The notes under the pieces were generated by a model, which had not been told where the DNA came from, made no database searches, and saw nothing but the letters and a program-made list of their open reading frames with translations. From the NCBI GenBank assembly GCA_945871915.1, contig CAMBXO010000005.1, forward strand, positions 1-64,000: a stretch of 64,000 nt of DNA. Reading direction: 5' to 3'. Each line of letters begins with the position of its first letter. Position 1 is the stretch's first letter. Below are positions 17,559 through 25,216 of the stretch, in pieces. The translations under genes were made by a program, and so were the position numbers. The stretch is from Singulisphaera sp. GP187 (GTDB lineage: Bacteria > Planctomycetota > Phycisphaerae > Phycisphaerales > SM1A02).

Positions 17559-18901
17559 CAACGACGGCGTGTAGCCACTCGGCCACCAAGCCGCTTGGGC
17601 GGAAGCCCCGACGGAACTACGCCGCCTGGATACTTTGTTGGATCGGCCGCATTGGTTGCAGGCGTTTGAGTTTCGTAGCGATTGCGAGTCACAGCGAGTT
17701 CGTCCTTGCGTTTGGCCTCAAGGTCTCGCCGGGCAGCCACTTCACCTGGAACCGGTCCGGCAACAAAATCCGCGTATTCCTTTCGGGGAATTTCGACATT
17801 GGTGAGCATTTCAATGCTGGTCAACAATTCGCCCTGATCTGGACACACCAAAGTCCATGCGATGCCTCGGCGGCCGGCTCGAGCGGTGCGGCCGATGCGA
17901 TGCACATACACCTCGGGGTCTTCGGGTATGTCGTAGTTGATGACATGGCTAATGTCATCAACGTCCAGACCGCGAGCCGCAAGATCGCTTGCAATCAATA
18001 CAGGCAACTCGCCGCTGCGAAGCTTGGCCATCACTTTGTCGCGGGCATTTTGATACATGTCACCGTGGATCGGATGCGCGTCGATGCCCTTCTTCTGAAG
18101 ATAAGCGGCCACTTCGTCCACGGTTCGCTTGGTCCTGCAGAACACCACCGTGAGCTCGGGCGTTTCGTGAGTGAGCAAGTGATGCAGCAGCCGCCGTTTT
18201 TCCCAATGCTCCACCGTCAGGTAACTCTGATCGACTTGGCTCACCGTGAGGCTTTTCTCGGTGCTCACAATCTTTTCCGCATCTCGCATGTAACTCCGAG
18301 CGAGTTTTTCAATTTCGGGACTGATGGTCGCCGACACAAATATCGTTTGCGGATGCTGCTTCATGGATCCAAGAATCCGGCGAATGTCATCTCGAAATCC
18401 GATGTCCAGCATGCGATCCACTTCGTCCAGCACCGCCATCTTCACTTGGTTGTAGGGAAGCAGGCCCCGTTCGTGCATGTCCATCACTCGGCCCGGAGTC
18501 CCCACAATAATGGCCGGCCCCTTTTTCAATTTGGTGGCCTGTGCATTCACCGAGTTGCCGCCGTACACCGCAACCACCGCGTGACCGCTGTGGCGAGCAA
18601 ATTCATGGATTTCTTTCGAAACCTGAATGGCCAGTTCTCGAGTGGGCACCAAGACCAATCCGGAAAAAGGAGCATCCGAAGGAAGCCGTGCGAGCATGGG
18701 AAGCGAGAAAGCAGCGGTCTTGCCGGTGCCGGTCTTGGCCTGTCCAAGGCAATCCCTGCCAGAAAGGGCAACCGGCAGCAGCGCCGATTGGATTTTGGTG
18801 GGGTGTTGGTAGCCCTTGGCTTCAAGAGCCAAGAGCAGCGGGGCGGGAAGGCCGAGATCGGCAAACCGCACATGAACATCGAAAGTTTCAGAGTTGGACA
18901 T
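17558..18901 (-). CDS. DEAD-box ATP-dependent RNA helicase
   Basis: 447 residues with the complete superfamily 2 set: Q-motif region (GYQHPTKIQ), motif I AKTGTGKT near residue 53, Ia PTRELA, Ib GTPGR, motif II as DEVD instead of DEAD (VLDEVDRMLDIGF), motif III SAT, then the C-terminal ARGLDVDDI and HRIGRTARAG. The C-terminal tail is short and charged, without a recognisable RNA-binding domain. Likely roles are ribosome assembly or RNA turnover. It is the first gene of a pair with psuG. The start codons of this gene and divergent alr are 55 bases apart. Confidence 0.9.
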   Translation of the reverse strand: MSNSETFDVHVRFADLGLPAPLLLALEAKGYQHPTKIQSALLPVALSGRDCLGQAKTGTGKTAAFSLPMLARLPSDAPFSGLVLVPTRELAIQVSKEIHEFARHSGHAVVAVYGGNSVNAQATKLKKGPAIIVGTPGRVMDMHERGLLPYNQVKMAVLDEVDRMLDIGFRDDIRRILGSMKQHPQTIFVSATISPEIEKLARSYMRDAEKIVSTEKSLTVSQVDQSYLTVEHWEKRRLLHHLLTHETPELTVVFCRTKRTVDEVAAYLQKKGIDAHPIHGDMYQNARDKVMAKLRSGELPVLIASDLAARGLDVDDISHVINYDIPEDPEVYVHRIGRTARAGRRGIAWTLVCPDQGELLTSIEMLTNVEIPRKEYADFVAGPVPGEVAARRDLEAKRKDELAVTRNRYETQTPATNAADPTKYPGGVVPSGLPPKRLGGRVATRRR

Positions 18902-18956
18902 GATTTGGGTCGATCGGTGATGGTAAGCGAAGCCGAGAGACGATACAACGGAGGCC

Positions 18957-20207
18957 GTGCAACCCCGAAGTGAAGTGCATGTCGACTTGTCGGCCATCGA
19001 CCACAATCTGGCGCTGATCCGAAGCATGATTGCTCCGGGGAGTCGGCTGGCCGCAGTCGTGAAGGCCGATGCGTATGGACTCGGTGCGGCCCGGATTGCT
19101 CGCCGCATGGCTTCGCATGTGGACTTGATGATCGTCTTCGGTTTGGATGAAGCCGAAGTGGTGCATGCCGCGGCACCCACCACACCCTTGCTGGCCATGA
19201 TGCCGATCGATGGCATTGATCCAGGCGGAATCGCGCATGAACTTTTGCTCAAGGGGCTTCTGCACTTGGTGGCCCACGATGCACAGCAGGTTGCATTGCT
19301 GGAGCGAGTGGCCAACGAACTCGGCGTTCGCATTCCCCTGCACATCGAAGTGGACACCGGACTGGGTCGAGGTGGTTCTTTGCCAGAGCAGGCCTTACGG
19401 TTGGTGGCCGCCATCAAAGAGAGTGCGCATCTTTCGGTCGCCGGGGCACTCACGCACTACGCCAATGCGGGCGGAAGCGAAGCGGCTTCCGATATTCAGC
19501 GAACCCGTTTTGAATCATGGATTGCGTCGGCCAATCTTCCACCGGAGTGCGTGGTGCATTCCGCCAGCACCTTTGCGGCGATTCGACATGATCGCTTTCA
19601 CCATCAGATGGTTCGCATTGGACTCGGATGGACGGGTCTTGCATTTGAGGGAACAAGAGACGGGAAATTTCTTTCGCTCGTTCGTTCTTTGCGTCCGGTG
19701 TTTAGTTGGCGAAGCCGTGTGATGCAGGTTCGCAACCTTCCTGCACAGGCAACCGTGGGCTATGGAAGTCGGTGGGTTGCTCGCGTTCCCAGCGTGATTG
19801 GCTTGTTGCCTGTTGGGTATGCCGATGGCTACCCCTTGCTGCCGATGGATCCACGCACGTTGCGTCCGCCGCAATCAGAACGGCGCATTGTGCGGGTGGC
19901 TCGATCTCACTCGGAGTGGGAAGTGGTGCCCGTTATTGGTGCGGTCAGCATGGATCAGATTGCAATCGATCTCACCACGGTCGCGTCGGTGCTTGCAGAT
20001 GGTGGACGAGGTGCAACGGTGGAACTGGTTTCGGCCGATCCAGCTGCCCCGAATCACGCCGCTCGATTGGCGGCCATGACCGGTCAGCATGTCTACGAAT
20101 TTATGTGCGGCATTCCCGCTCGCGTACCGCGGATGTATACCGCTGCGGAAGAACCGATTCAGGTTCCGGCTGTCGACAAAGAAGTTGTGGCGCGGCAGGC
20201 TTCCTGA
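18957..20207 (+). CDS. alr: Alanine racemase
   Basis: PLP enzyme producing D-alanine for peptidoglycan. The PLP lysine lies in VVKADAYGLGA (residues 34-44). The catalytic-tyrosine region TVGYGSRWVA is at about 265, with PVGYADGYP close by. The C-terminal beta domain ends in YEFMCGIPARVPRMY. The 416 residues are slightly long because of a short C-terminal tail. The start is a GTG at 18957, preceded by the good ribosome site ggaggcc; the product then begins with the canonical EVHVDLSAIDHNL. Confidence 0.92.
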   Translation: MQPRSEVHVDLSAIDHNLALIRSMIAPGSRLAAVVKADAYGLGAARIARRMASHVDLMIVFGLDEAEVVHAAAPTTPLLAMMPIDGIDPGGIAHELLLKGLLHLVAHDAQQVALLERVANELGVRIPLHIEVDTGLGRGGSLPEQALRLVAAIKESAHLSVAGALTHYANAGGSEAASDIQRTRFESWIASANLPPECVVHSASTFAAIRHDRFHHQMVRIGLGWTGLAFEGTRDGKFLSLVRSLRPVFSWRSRVMQVRNLPAQATVGYGSRWVARVPSVIGLLPVGYADGYPLLPMDPRTLRPPQSERRIVRVARSHSEWEVVPVIGAVSMDQIAIDLTTVASVLADGGRGATVELVSADPAAPNHAARLAAMTGQHVYEFMCGIPARVPRMYTAAEEPIQVPAVDKEVVARQAS

Positions 20208-20303
20208 CTCGCGGCGAGGGGATCGCCTACAGTGTGACTCGTGACAAGCGTTGCCTCACTCGACACACCTGTGTTCACACATCGACCGCCATCGACGGCG
20301 GTC

Positions 20304-21131
20304 ATGCGCCTTGGCGTTGTTCGATACTTGAATACGCGACCCTTGATCGCGGGTCTTGAATCGCTTGCGGGATTGCATTTGCGAAAAGAAGTGCCTGCCG
20401 AACTGATCGGAACGCTTGAACGAGGTGAGACGGACGCGGCACTGTGCTCAAGCATTGACTTTCAGCGAGCCGATCGAGACATGGTCATTCTGCCGGTCGG
20501 GCTGCTTGGGTGTGACGGCCCAACGCTCACGGTGCAAGTGTTTTCGCAGGTTCCCTTGGCCAGCGTGCGGCGGCTTCACGCAGATTCTGAAAGCCACACC
20601 AGCTGCGTGCTGGCGTCGATTCTCTTTTCAGAGTGCTTCGGCACGAACATCGAGATCGTGGATGGGGTTGCGGCGCAGCCGAGTGACATGGAGGCGGTGC
20701 TGCTGATTGGAGACAAGGCGGTTCTTGCACCGCCAGATGCCGAGCGGTTTTCTTATCGCATGGATCTTGGAGAGGCATGGCATTCGGTCACCGGGCTGCC
20801 ATTTACCTTTGCGTGCTGGATGGCTCCAATTCCAGAAACGGAGACGGCGCGAAAGAGGCTGGAGACTTTATCGCATGTGTTGGATCATCAAAGGCGACAC
20901 AATGCGACCCGGATCGCCTCGCTGGCTGCCATCGAGGGTCGTGAACATGGTTGGCCAGCCGATCTCAGTCAGCACTATCTCTGCACATTGCTTCGATTTG
21001 AATGGAACGCCTCGCAACAAGCGGGGTTGGAATTGTTCTGGTCCAAGGCTGCCGCAGCCTCGCACTTGAATCGCGTGAAGCCATTGAAATTGCTGGAGAT
21101 TCCGTGCCGCCAAAGGCTCGACTCCGTCTAG
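20304..21131 (+). CDS. mqnA: Chorismate dehydratase (MqnA, futalosine pathway)
   Basis: Periplasmic-binding-protein-like fold enzyme converting chorismate to 3-(1-carboxyvinyl)oxybenzoate, the first step of the futalosine route to menaquinone. The N-terminal LGVVRYLNTRPLIAGL is diagnostic, with SSIDFQRADRDMVILPVGLLG typical of the family further on. The start at ATG 20304 gives the family N-terminus; an in-frame GTG at 20241 would add 21 residues. Its 3' end overlaps the next gene by about 28 bases. No other mqn genes are seen, so the pathway is scattered. Confidence 0.82.
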   Translation: MRLGVVRYLNTRPLIAGLESLAGLHLRKEVPAELIGTLERGETDAALCSSIDFQRADRDMVILPVGLLGCDGPTLTVQVFSQVPLASVRRLHADSESHTSCVLASILFSECFGTNIEIVDGVAAQPSDMEAVLLIGDKAVLAPPDAERFSYRMDLGEAWHSVTGLPFTFACWMAPIPETETARKRLETLSHVLDHQRRHNATRIASLAAIEGREHGWPADLSQHYLCTLLRFEWNASQQAGLELFWSKAAAASHLNRVKPLKLLEIPCRQRLDSV

Positions 21132-22753
21132 CAGCCGTTTCGCACCTGGAGCGGCAACTTGAGTTTGCGCCCAGCGCAGCGCTGCGTCGTATCGCCCGTG
21201 CAGCGGAGAGTTTGACGCGGACCATTCACGGCGATCAACTCTTCAGCGAGGCATGGCTGGTGGAGCATGTGACCCGCTTCAAAAGCCGAGACGCCGATAC
21301 CACGAAATCACTTGTGGGTAAGGCACTCGCCATGGATCTTTCGGCGCTGGCCTTACGGCTGTCGGAGCGGGCACCGCTGCGAGCAGACGACTTGCCCGGT
21401 GGAGCGGTTGTTCTGAAGGATGCAGCACAGTCATTAGGTGTGAGCGAACGATCGCTGCAACGATGGAAGCGGCAGGGGCTGGCCATGGTTCGCATTGCAT
21501 CCCACGGAGGCTCGCGAACGGCAGTCTCTGGCGACGCGGTGGCGTGGTGCAGGAAAACGCTTCTGCCTCATGCTAGGAGCAACGATCGAGATCCGCACAG
21601 GCATGCTCGCATGCTGGCGTGCGCCGCCAATCTTGCGAAGCCCGGTGAATCGCTGCACGCGTTGGCTCGCCGAGTGGTTGCAGAAACTGGTGGATCGATT
21701 GCTACGGCACGGCGTGTTGTGGCGCTGGCCGAACGGCGTGGAACGATTTCACGGATGGGTCGCCGAACCGCCGTTCGTCCACACCTTCGAGAGACGGCGT
21801 GGCGAGCGTGGCGGCGCGGTCTTGGTTTGGCGGACATTTCTCAGGCTGTGTCTCGAAGTGATTCGGCAACCATGCGACTGGTGCGACGGGAGCGACGAGA
21901 TCGACTTCGGAAAGTGCGTATGAAGGTGGAGCCGCTTGCGTCATTTGCAAAGGACCAGAATGGAATTCTTTCTCTTGAGCCAAAGTCCGTGCGATCTGGT
22001 CTCAGTTGTGAGGTGTGGCCAGCCGAGGGGCAAGCGTTTTTGAAGCGGTTTTTCCCGAGCCAATTGGACACGGATCGGCCACGAGCCGCCGACGCGCAGC
22101 GTGTGGTGGCCTTGCGGTGGCTGGTGTGGAAGACTGGCCGTGATCTTGTGGCCTTGAACGGGTCAGACCCTGGTGAACAACTGGATGTCATCGAAACGCG
22201 ACTCCGCTGGGCCGCACGAATTCGGTTGTCATTGATTGAGCGGGCGCTCCCGGGTGCTCTGTCGAGATTGCAAGCGATGCATGGTGGACCGTTGTCGAGT
22301 CTTCCGCCCGTTTCTTTGCGGCGAGCGTTGGCGGCCGCAGTCGCTGCGTCCTGTCATGTTGTTGACGCTGCCATGGTGGGCAGTCAGGTGATGGAGCGTC
22401 TGCGGCTTACATCTCTTGCGGCCAAGGCGGTGGAACAAGCCGTGACTGGCGCCGCATGGCTGAGTTCTCCACGCAACCACGACGAAACGGTTGTGGCGAT
22501 TTCCACAACGTGGCGAGAGCGAAGCGTGCCGTGGTGCCATGTCATTCCGCTGCGGGATGATGTGGCCGCAGCGGCCTGTGCCAGCGATCTTCCTGGAGCA
22601 CGGTTGCTTGTTCTTCGCTTTGGATGGGATGGCTGTGCACCGCACACGGCCAAAGAAGCGGCTGCCACAGTTGCACTTGATTCGCGACAGGCGGCGCAAC
22701 TTGCAGCCAAGGCCTTTCGAAGCCTTCGCCGAGTTGTTGCAGCCAATGAATGA
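21104..22753 (+). CDS. Large HTH protein, possibly a divergent sigma-like regulator
   Basis: 549 residues. Residues about 10-70 are a helical block (HLERQLEFAPSAALRRIARA ... FSEAWLVEHVTRF). A helix-turn-helix of MerR/sigma-4 style follows near residue 110 (DAAQSLGVSERSLQRWKRQG) and a second HTH-like stretch near 190. The remainder is Arg/Ala-rich helices (for example RWAARIRLSLIERALPGALS) that loosely resemble sigma-70 region 2/3. From general knowledge, planctomycetes carry sigma-like proteins with such an N-terminal block; this assignment is inference. The GTG start at 21104 has ctggag just upstream. The longer frame from 21002 overlaps mqnA by 130 bases and is less likely. Confidence 0.6.
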   Translation: MPPKARLRLAAVSHLERQLEFAPSAALRRIARAAESLTRTIHGDQLFSEAWLVEHVTRFKSRDADTTKSLVGKALAMDLSALALRLSERAPLRADDLPGGAVVLKDAAQSLGVSERSLQRWKRQGLAMVRIASHGGSRTAVSGDAVAWCRKTLLPHARSNDRDPHRHARMLACAANLAKPGESLHALARRVVAETGGSIATARRVVALAERRGTISRMGRRTAVRPHLRETAWRAWRRGLGLADISQAVSRSDSATMRLVRRERRDRLRKVRMKVEPLASFAKDQNGILSLEPKSVRSGLSCEVWPAEGQAFLKRFFPSQLDTDRPRAADAQRVVALRWLVWKTGRDLVALNGSDPGEQLDVIETRLRWAARIRLSLIERALPGALSRLQAMHGGPLSSLPPVSLRRALAAAVAASCHVVDAAMVGSQVMERLRLTSLAAKAVEQAVTGAAWLSSPRNHDETVVAISTTWRERSVPWCHVIPLRDDVAAAACASDLPGARLLVLRFGWDGCAPHTAKEAAATVALDSRQAAQLAAKAFRSLRRVVAANE

Positions 22754-22756
22754 GAT

Positions 22757-23230
22757 TCAGCGCTTGCTGAACTGGAAGCGTTTGCGGGCGCCAGATTGGC
22801 CGTACTTCTTCCGTTCAACCTTGCGGGCATCTCGGGTGAGCATGTTGTGCTCCCGAAGCACCGTTTCCTGTGTTGGGTCGTAGGCCATCACGGCTCGAGC
22901 CAACGCCAGCAACACAGCGCCCGCTTGTCCGGTGACGCCGCCACCGGTGCAGGTGGCTTTCAAATCAAGCGAACCCTTGAGTCCAGTCTTTTCCAGAACG
23001 GCAAGAATGTTTTTGCGATCTCGTTCGATCACAAAGAATTCTTCGAGTGGTCGTTCATTGACCAGCAATTCGCCCTTCCCTGGCTTCACGCGAAGTCGAG
23101 CCGTGCTTGTCTTGCGGCGACCAGTGGCCCACCACCATCCGAAGCGGTCAGCGGATTCCTGTGCTCGAATGGGTCGAACAGCAGTGCCGATGGAGGCGGT
23201 CGTTGGGGCGGTAGCGGTAAAGGTGGTCAT
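22757..23230 (-). CDS. rpsI: 30S ribosomal protein S9
   Basis: S9 of the small subunit, whose basic C-terminal tail reaches the P-site tRNA. The signature is ATGRRKTSTARLRVKPGKGE near residues 35-54, then TGGGVTGQAGAVLLALARA and the classic end KKYGQSGARKRFQFSKR. At 157 residues it carries about 27 more N-terminal residues than the usual 130. The gap to rplM is 2 bases, the standard L13-S9 operon. It is convergent with the HTH gene, with 3 bases between stop codons. Confidence 0.95.
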   Translation of the reverse strand: MTTFTATAPTTASIGTAVRPIRAQESADRFGWWWATGRRKTSTARLRVKPGKGELLVNERPLEEFFVIERDRKNILAVLEKTGLKGSLDLKATCTGGGVTGQAGAVLLALARAVMAYDPTQETVLREHNMLTRDARKVERKKYGQSGARKRFQFSKR

Positions 23231-23232
23231 GC

Positions 23233-23697
23233 TCAGGCTGTCTTCTTGTTCTTGAGTCGAGATTTTACGACAAGTTCTTTGGGTTGTTGGGCGGCATGTG
23301 GATGCTCGGCGCCTTTGAACACCTTCAGGCGGCGACGCATCGTGCTCCCCAAAGGCCCTCGCGGCAACATTCGGATAATCGCTTCTTCAACCATGACCAC
23401 TGGATCATTGGCCATCAGGGTTCGATAGGTTCGAACGCGAAGGCCGCCTGCATAGCCGCTCCATTTGCGGAGCGTCTTCTGATCGGCTTTGCGGCCAGTG
23501 AGTTCAACGGCGGATGCATTGGTGACAACAACCGCCTCGCCACAATCCACATTGGGTGTGTAATCAGGGCGATGCTTGCCCATCAGCACTGTGGCAACTT
23601 GCGTGGCAAGTCGACCAAGCACCTTGCCGCTTGCATCCACATGACGCCATGTCAGCTTGTTCGTACCGGGCTTTATGAATGTGGTCTGGCGTGGCAT
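23233..23697 (-). CDS. rplM: 50S ribosomal protein L13
   Basis: L13, an early-assembly protein of the large subunit. Typical segments: WRHVDASGKVLGRLATQVA near residue 17, MGKHRPDYTPNVDCGEAVVV, and RMLPRGPLGSTMRRRLKVF near 110. The length of 154 is slightly longer than E. coli (142), with a basic tail. It is the first gene of the rplM-rpsI operon and has a recognisable promoter upstream. Confidence 0.95.
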   Translation of the reverse strand: MPRQTTFIKPGTNKLTWRHVDASGKVLGRLATQVATVLMGKHRPDYTPNVDCGEAVVVTNASAVELTGRKADQKTLRKWSGYAGGLRVRTYRTLMANDPVVMVEEAIIRMLPRGPLGSTMRRRLKVFKGAEHPHAAQQPKELVVKSRLKNKKTA

Positions 23698-23733
23698 GGG
23701 TATCTTTCTTTGGCGCTTTGGGGCGGACGGATA

Positions 23734-23761
23734 AGGATATAAAAATGCCGCGTACTGTCAA
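23734..23761 (-). promoter_or_regulatory. Predicted rplM-rpsI promoter
   Basis: On the minus strand a perfect -35 TTGACA (23761-23756) is followed after 16 bases by the -10-like TATCCT (23739-23734), in an A/T-rich patch. This puts the transcript start roughly 30 bases before the rplM ATG (23697). It is the clearest housekeeping promoter in the window. Confidence 0.65.
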
Positions 23762-23826
23762 GCGGATTTAAAGAAGTGCCCCAAGGCAGAACGCGTGAGT
23801 TCATCTGGCGGTTAGGCTTGAAAACC

Positions 23827-25206
23827 ATGGTTCAGAGCCGCCACAACGCATTGATCTGGCTTCTTCTGGTGCTGCTTCCAGCCCTGTGGATCGGCATTGG
23901 CGTTGCACATGATGCCCAGTTGGAGGAAGTGCCCAACGACCAAGTGGATGAAATGCCACCGCCTCTCTTGAGTCCGATCACTTCGATTCAGGGTCGTCTG
24001 ATTTTTCTGATGGGTGGTGAGGCACTTTCTGAGCCCGACCCTTTAGGGACTCGTCCAATGTCGCAGTTGGCGGCGGCCATTCTTTTGGCGCAGGCACACC
24101 ATGCGGACGAAGCACAAGAACAATTTTCCAAAGCCTGTGCCGCAACATACGACGCGCCGGAACCAGACTTGGCCAACGCCGTGCATGCTGTGATCGAAGC
24201 GTTTGCATTGAAGAAGCACTCTCCAGCGGAACCAGTTGCGGTTACATCAGAGCAGTGGTCGATTCTTGAATCTCGACTGGAATGGTTCGGTCAAATGGCC
24301 AAGGCCCAACTCACCGGTGATGCCAACGCAACGCAAGAATTGGATGCTCGAAGCGGGGCTTTGTTGCTCACCATTCTTGCCGCCGGGGGCTGGTTCTTGA
24401 TGGCTGGACTCGCCGGCCTTGTCTGCATTGTGGTCTTGGGATGGCTGGCATTCACCGGCCGGATCACCAGTTCCATTCATGCCGATCGCTCCGTGCGTGC
24501 CGTACTTGGCGAAACATTTCTTGTGTGGATGATTCTCTTCCTTGGTTTGCGATGGGCGGCCTCAGCATTATTGGTTAGCGACGAACCCGACGCCATGCAG
24601 ATGTGGCTCTCCGTTGTGTTGTCGTTCGCAAGTCTTGCCTCGTTGGCGTGGGCACGATGGCGAGGCGTGACGTGGTCGTCATTGCGAAAAGCTGCGGGCA
24701 TTCAGTTTTCTGGCGGGCTTCTGCGTTTGGCCGGATTGAGTTCGATCAGTTATGCAACGGCTTTGCCATGCATGGCCGTTGGTGTGGCGATCGGTCAATT
24801 CCTTTCAACCATTCTGGAAGGCCAGAACTTTCAAGACATGTCGCACCCGGTGCAGGAGATGCTGCCAAGCGCCGGGCTCCCATTGTTGATCGCGCTTTTC
24901 TTTGTGGCAACTGTTGCGGCACCCATTGTTGAGGAGATCGTGTTTCGGGGATTGCTCTACGGGCATGTCCGGCAGCAGACATGGAAGTGGCCGAAATGGT
25001 TGTCGATCATGGCGGCGATGCTTTTCAGTGCAACTCTCTTTGCCGCCATTCATCCGCAAGGTGTGCTAGCAGTGCCAGCCCTTGCAGGTGTCTCCATTGG
25101 GTTTTGCATCACGCGCGAATGGTCAGGAAGCGTGGTGCCCGGAATGGTCGCCCACGGATTTCACAACGGTGTGTTGCTGGCGTTGAATCTTTTGCTCAAC
25201 GCGTAA
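23827..25206 (+). CDS. CPBP-family intramembrane metalloprotease
   Basis: 459-residue polytopic membrane protein. The C-terminal third is an Abi/CPBP (CAAX protease and bacteriocin-processing) domain with its three motifs: EEIVFRGLLYGH (EExxxR), ATLFAAIH (FxxxH) and MVAHGFHN (HxxxN). The N-terminal half has a membrane segment at residues 8-28, a soluble helical region of about 150 residues with tandem-helix character (AAAILLAQAHHADEAQEQFS), then further membrane helices. Substrates are unknown. The ATG at 23827 is chosen because the hydrophobic helix starts just after it. It converges on the kinase gene with 10 bases between stops. Confidence 0.82.
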   Translation: MVQSRHNALIWLLLVLLPALWIGIGVAHDAQLEEVPNDQVDEMPPPLLSPITSIQGRLIFLMGGEALSEPDPLGTRPMSQLAAAILLAQAHHADEAQEQFSKACAATYDAPEPDLANAVHAVIEAFALKKHSPAEPVAVTSEQWSILESRLEWFGQMAKAQLTGDANATQELDARSGALLLTILAAGGWFLMAGLAGLVCIVVLGWLAFTGRITSSIHADRSVRAVLGETFLVWMILFLGLRWAASALLVSDEPDAMQMWLSVVLSFASLASLAWARWRGVTWSSLRKAAGIQFSGGLLRLAGLSSISYATALPCMAVGVAIGQFLSTILEGQNFQDMSHPVQEMLPSAGLPLLIALFFVATVAAPIVEEIVFRGLLYGHVRQQTWKWPKWLSIMAAMLFSATLFAAIHPQGVLAVPALAGVSIGFCITREWSGSVVPGMVAHGFHNGVLLALNLLLNA

Positions 25207-25216
25207 GCCAGCAGAA

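Noticed and set aside
17375-18973. 532-codon plus-strand frame
   Set aside because: Antisense to psuG and the DEAD-box helicase, both of which show full catalytic motifs.
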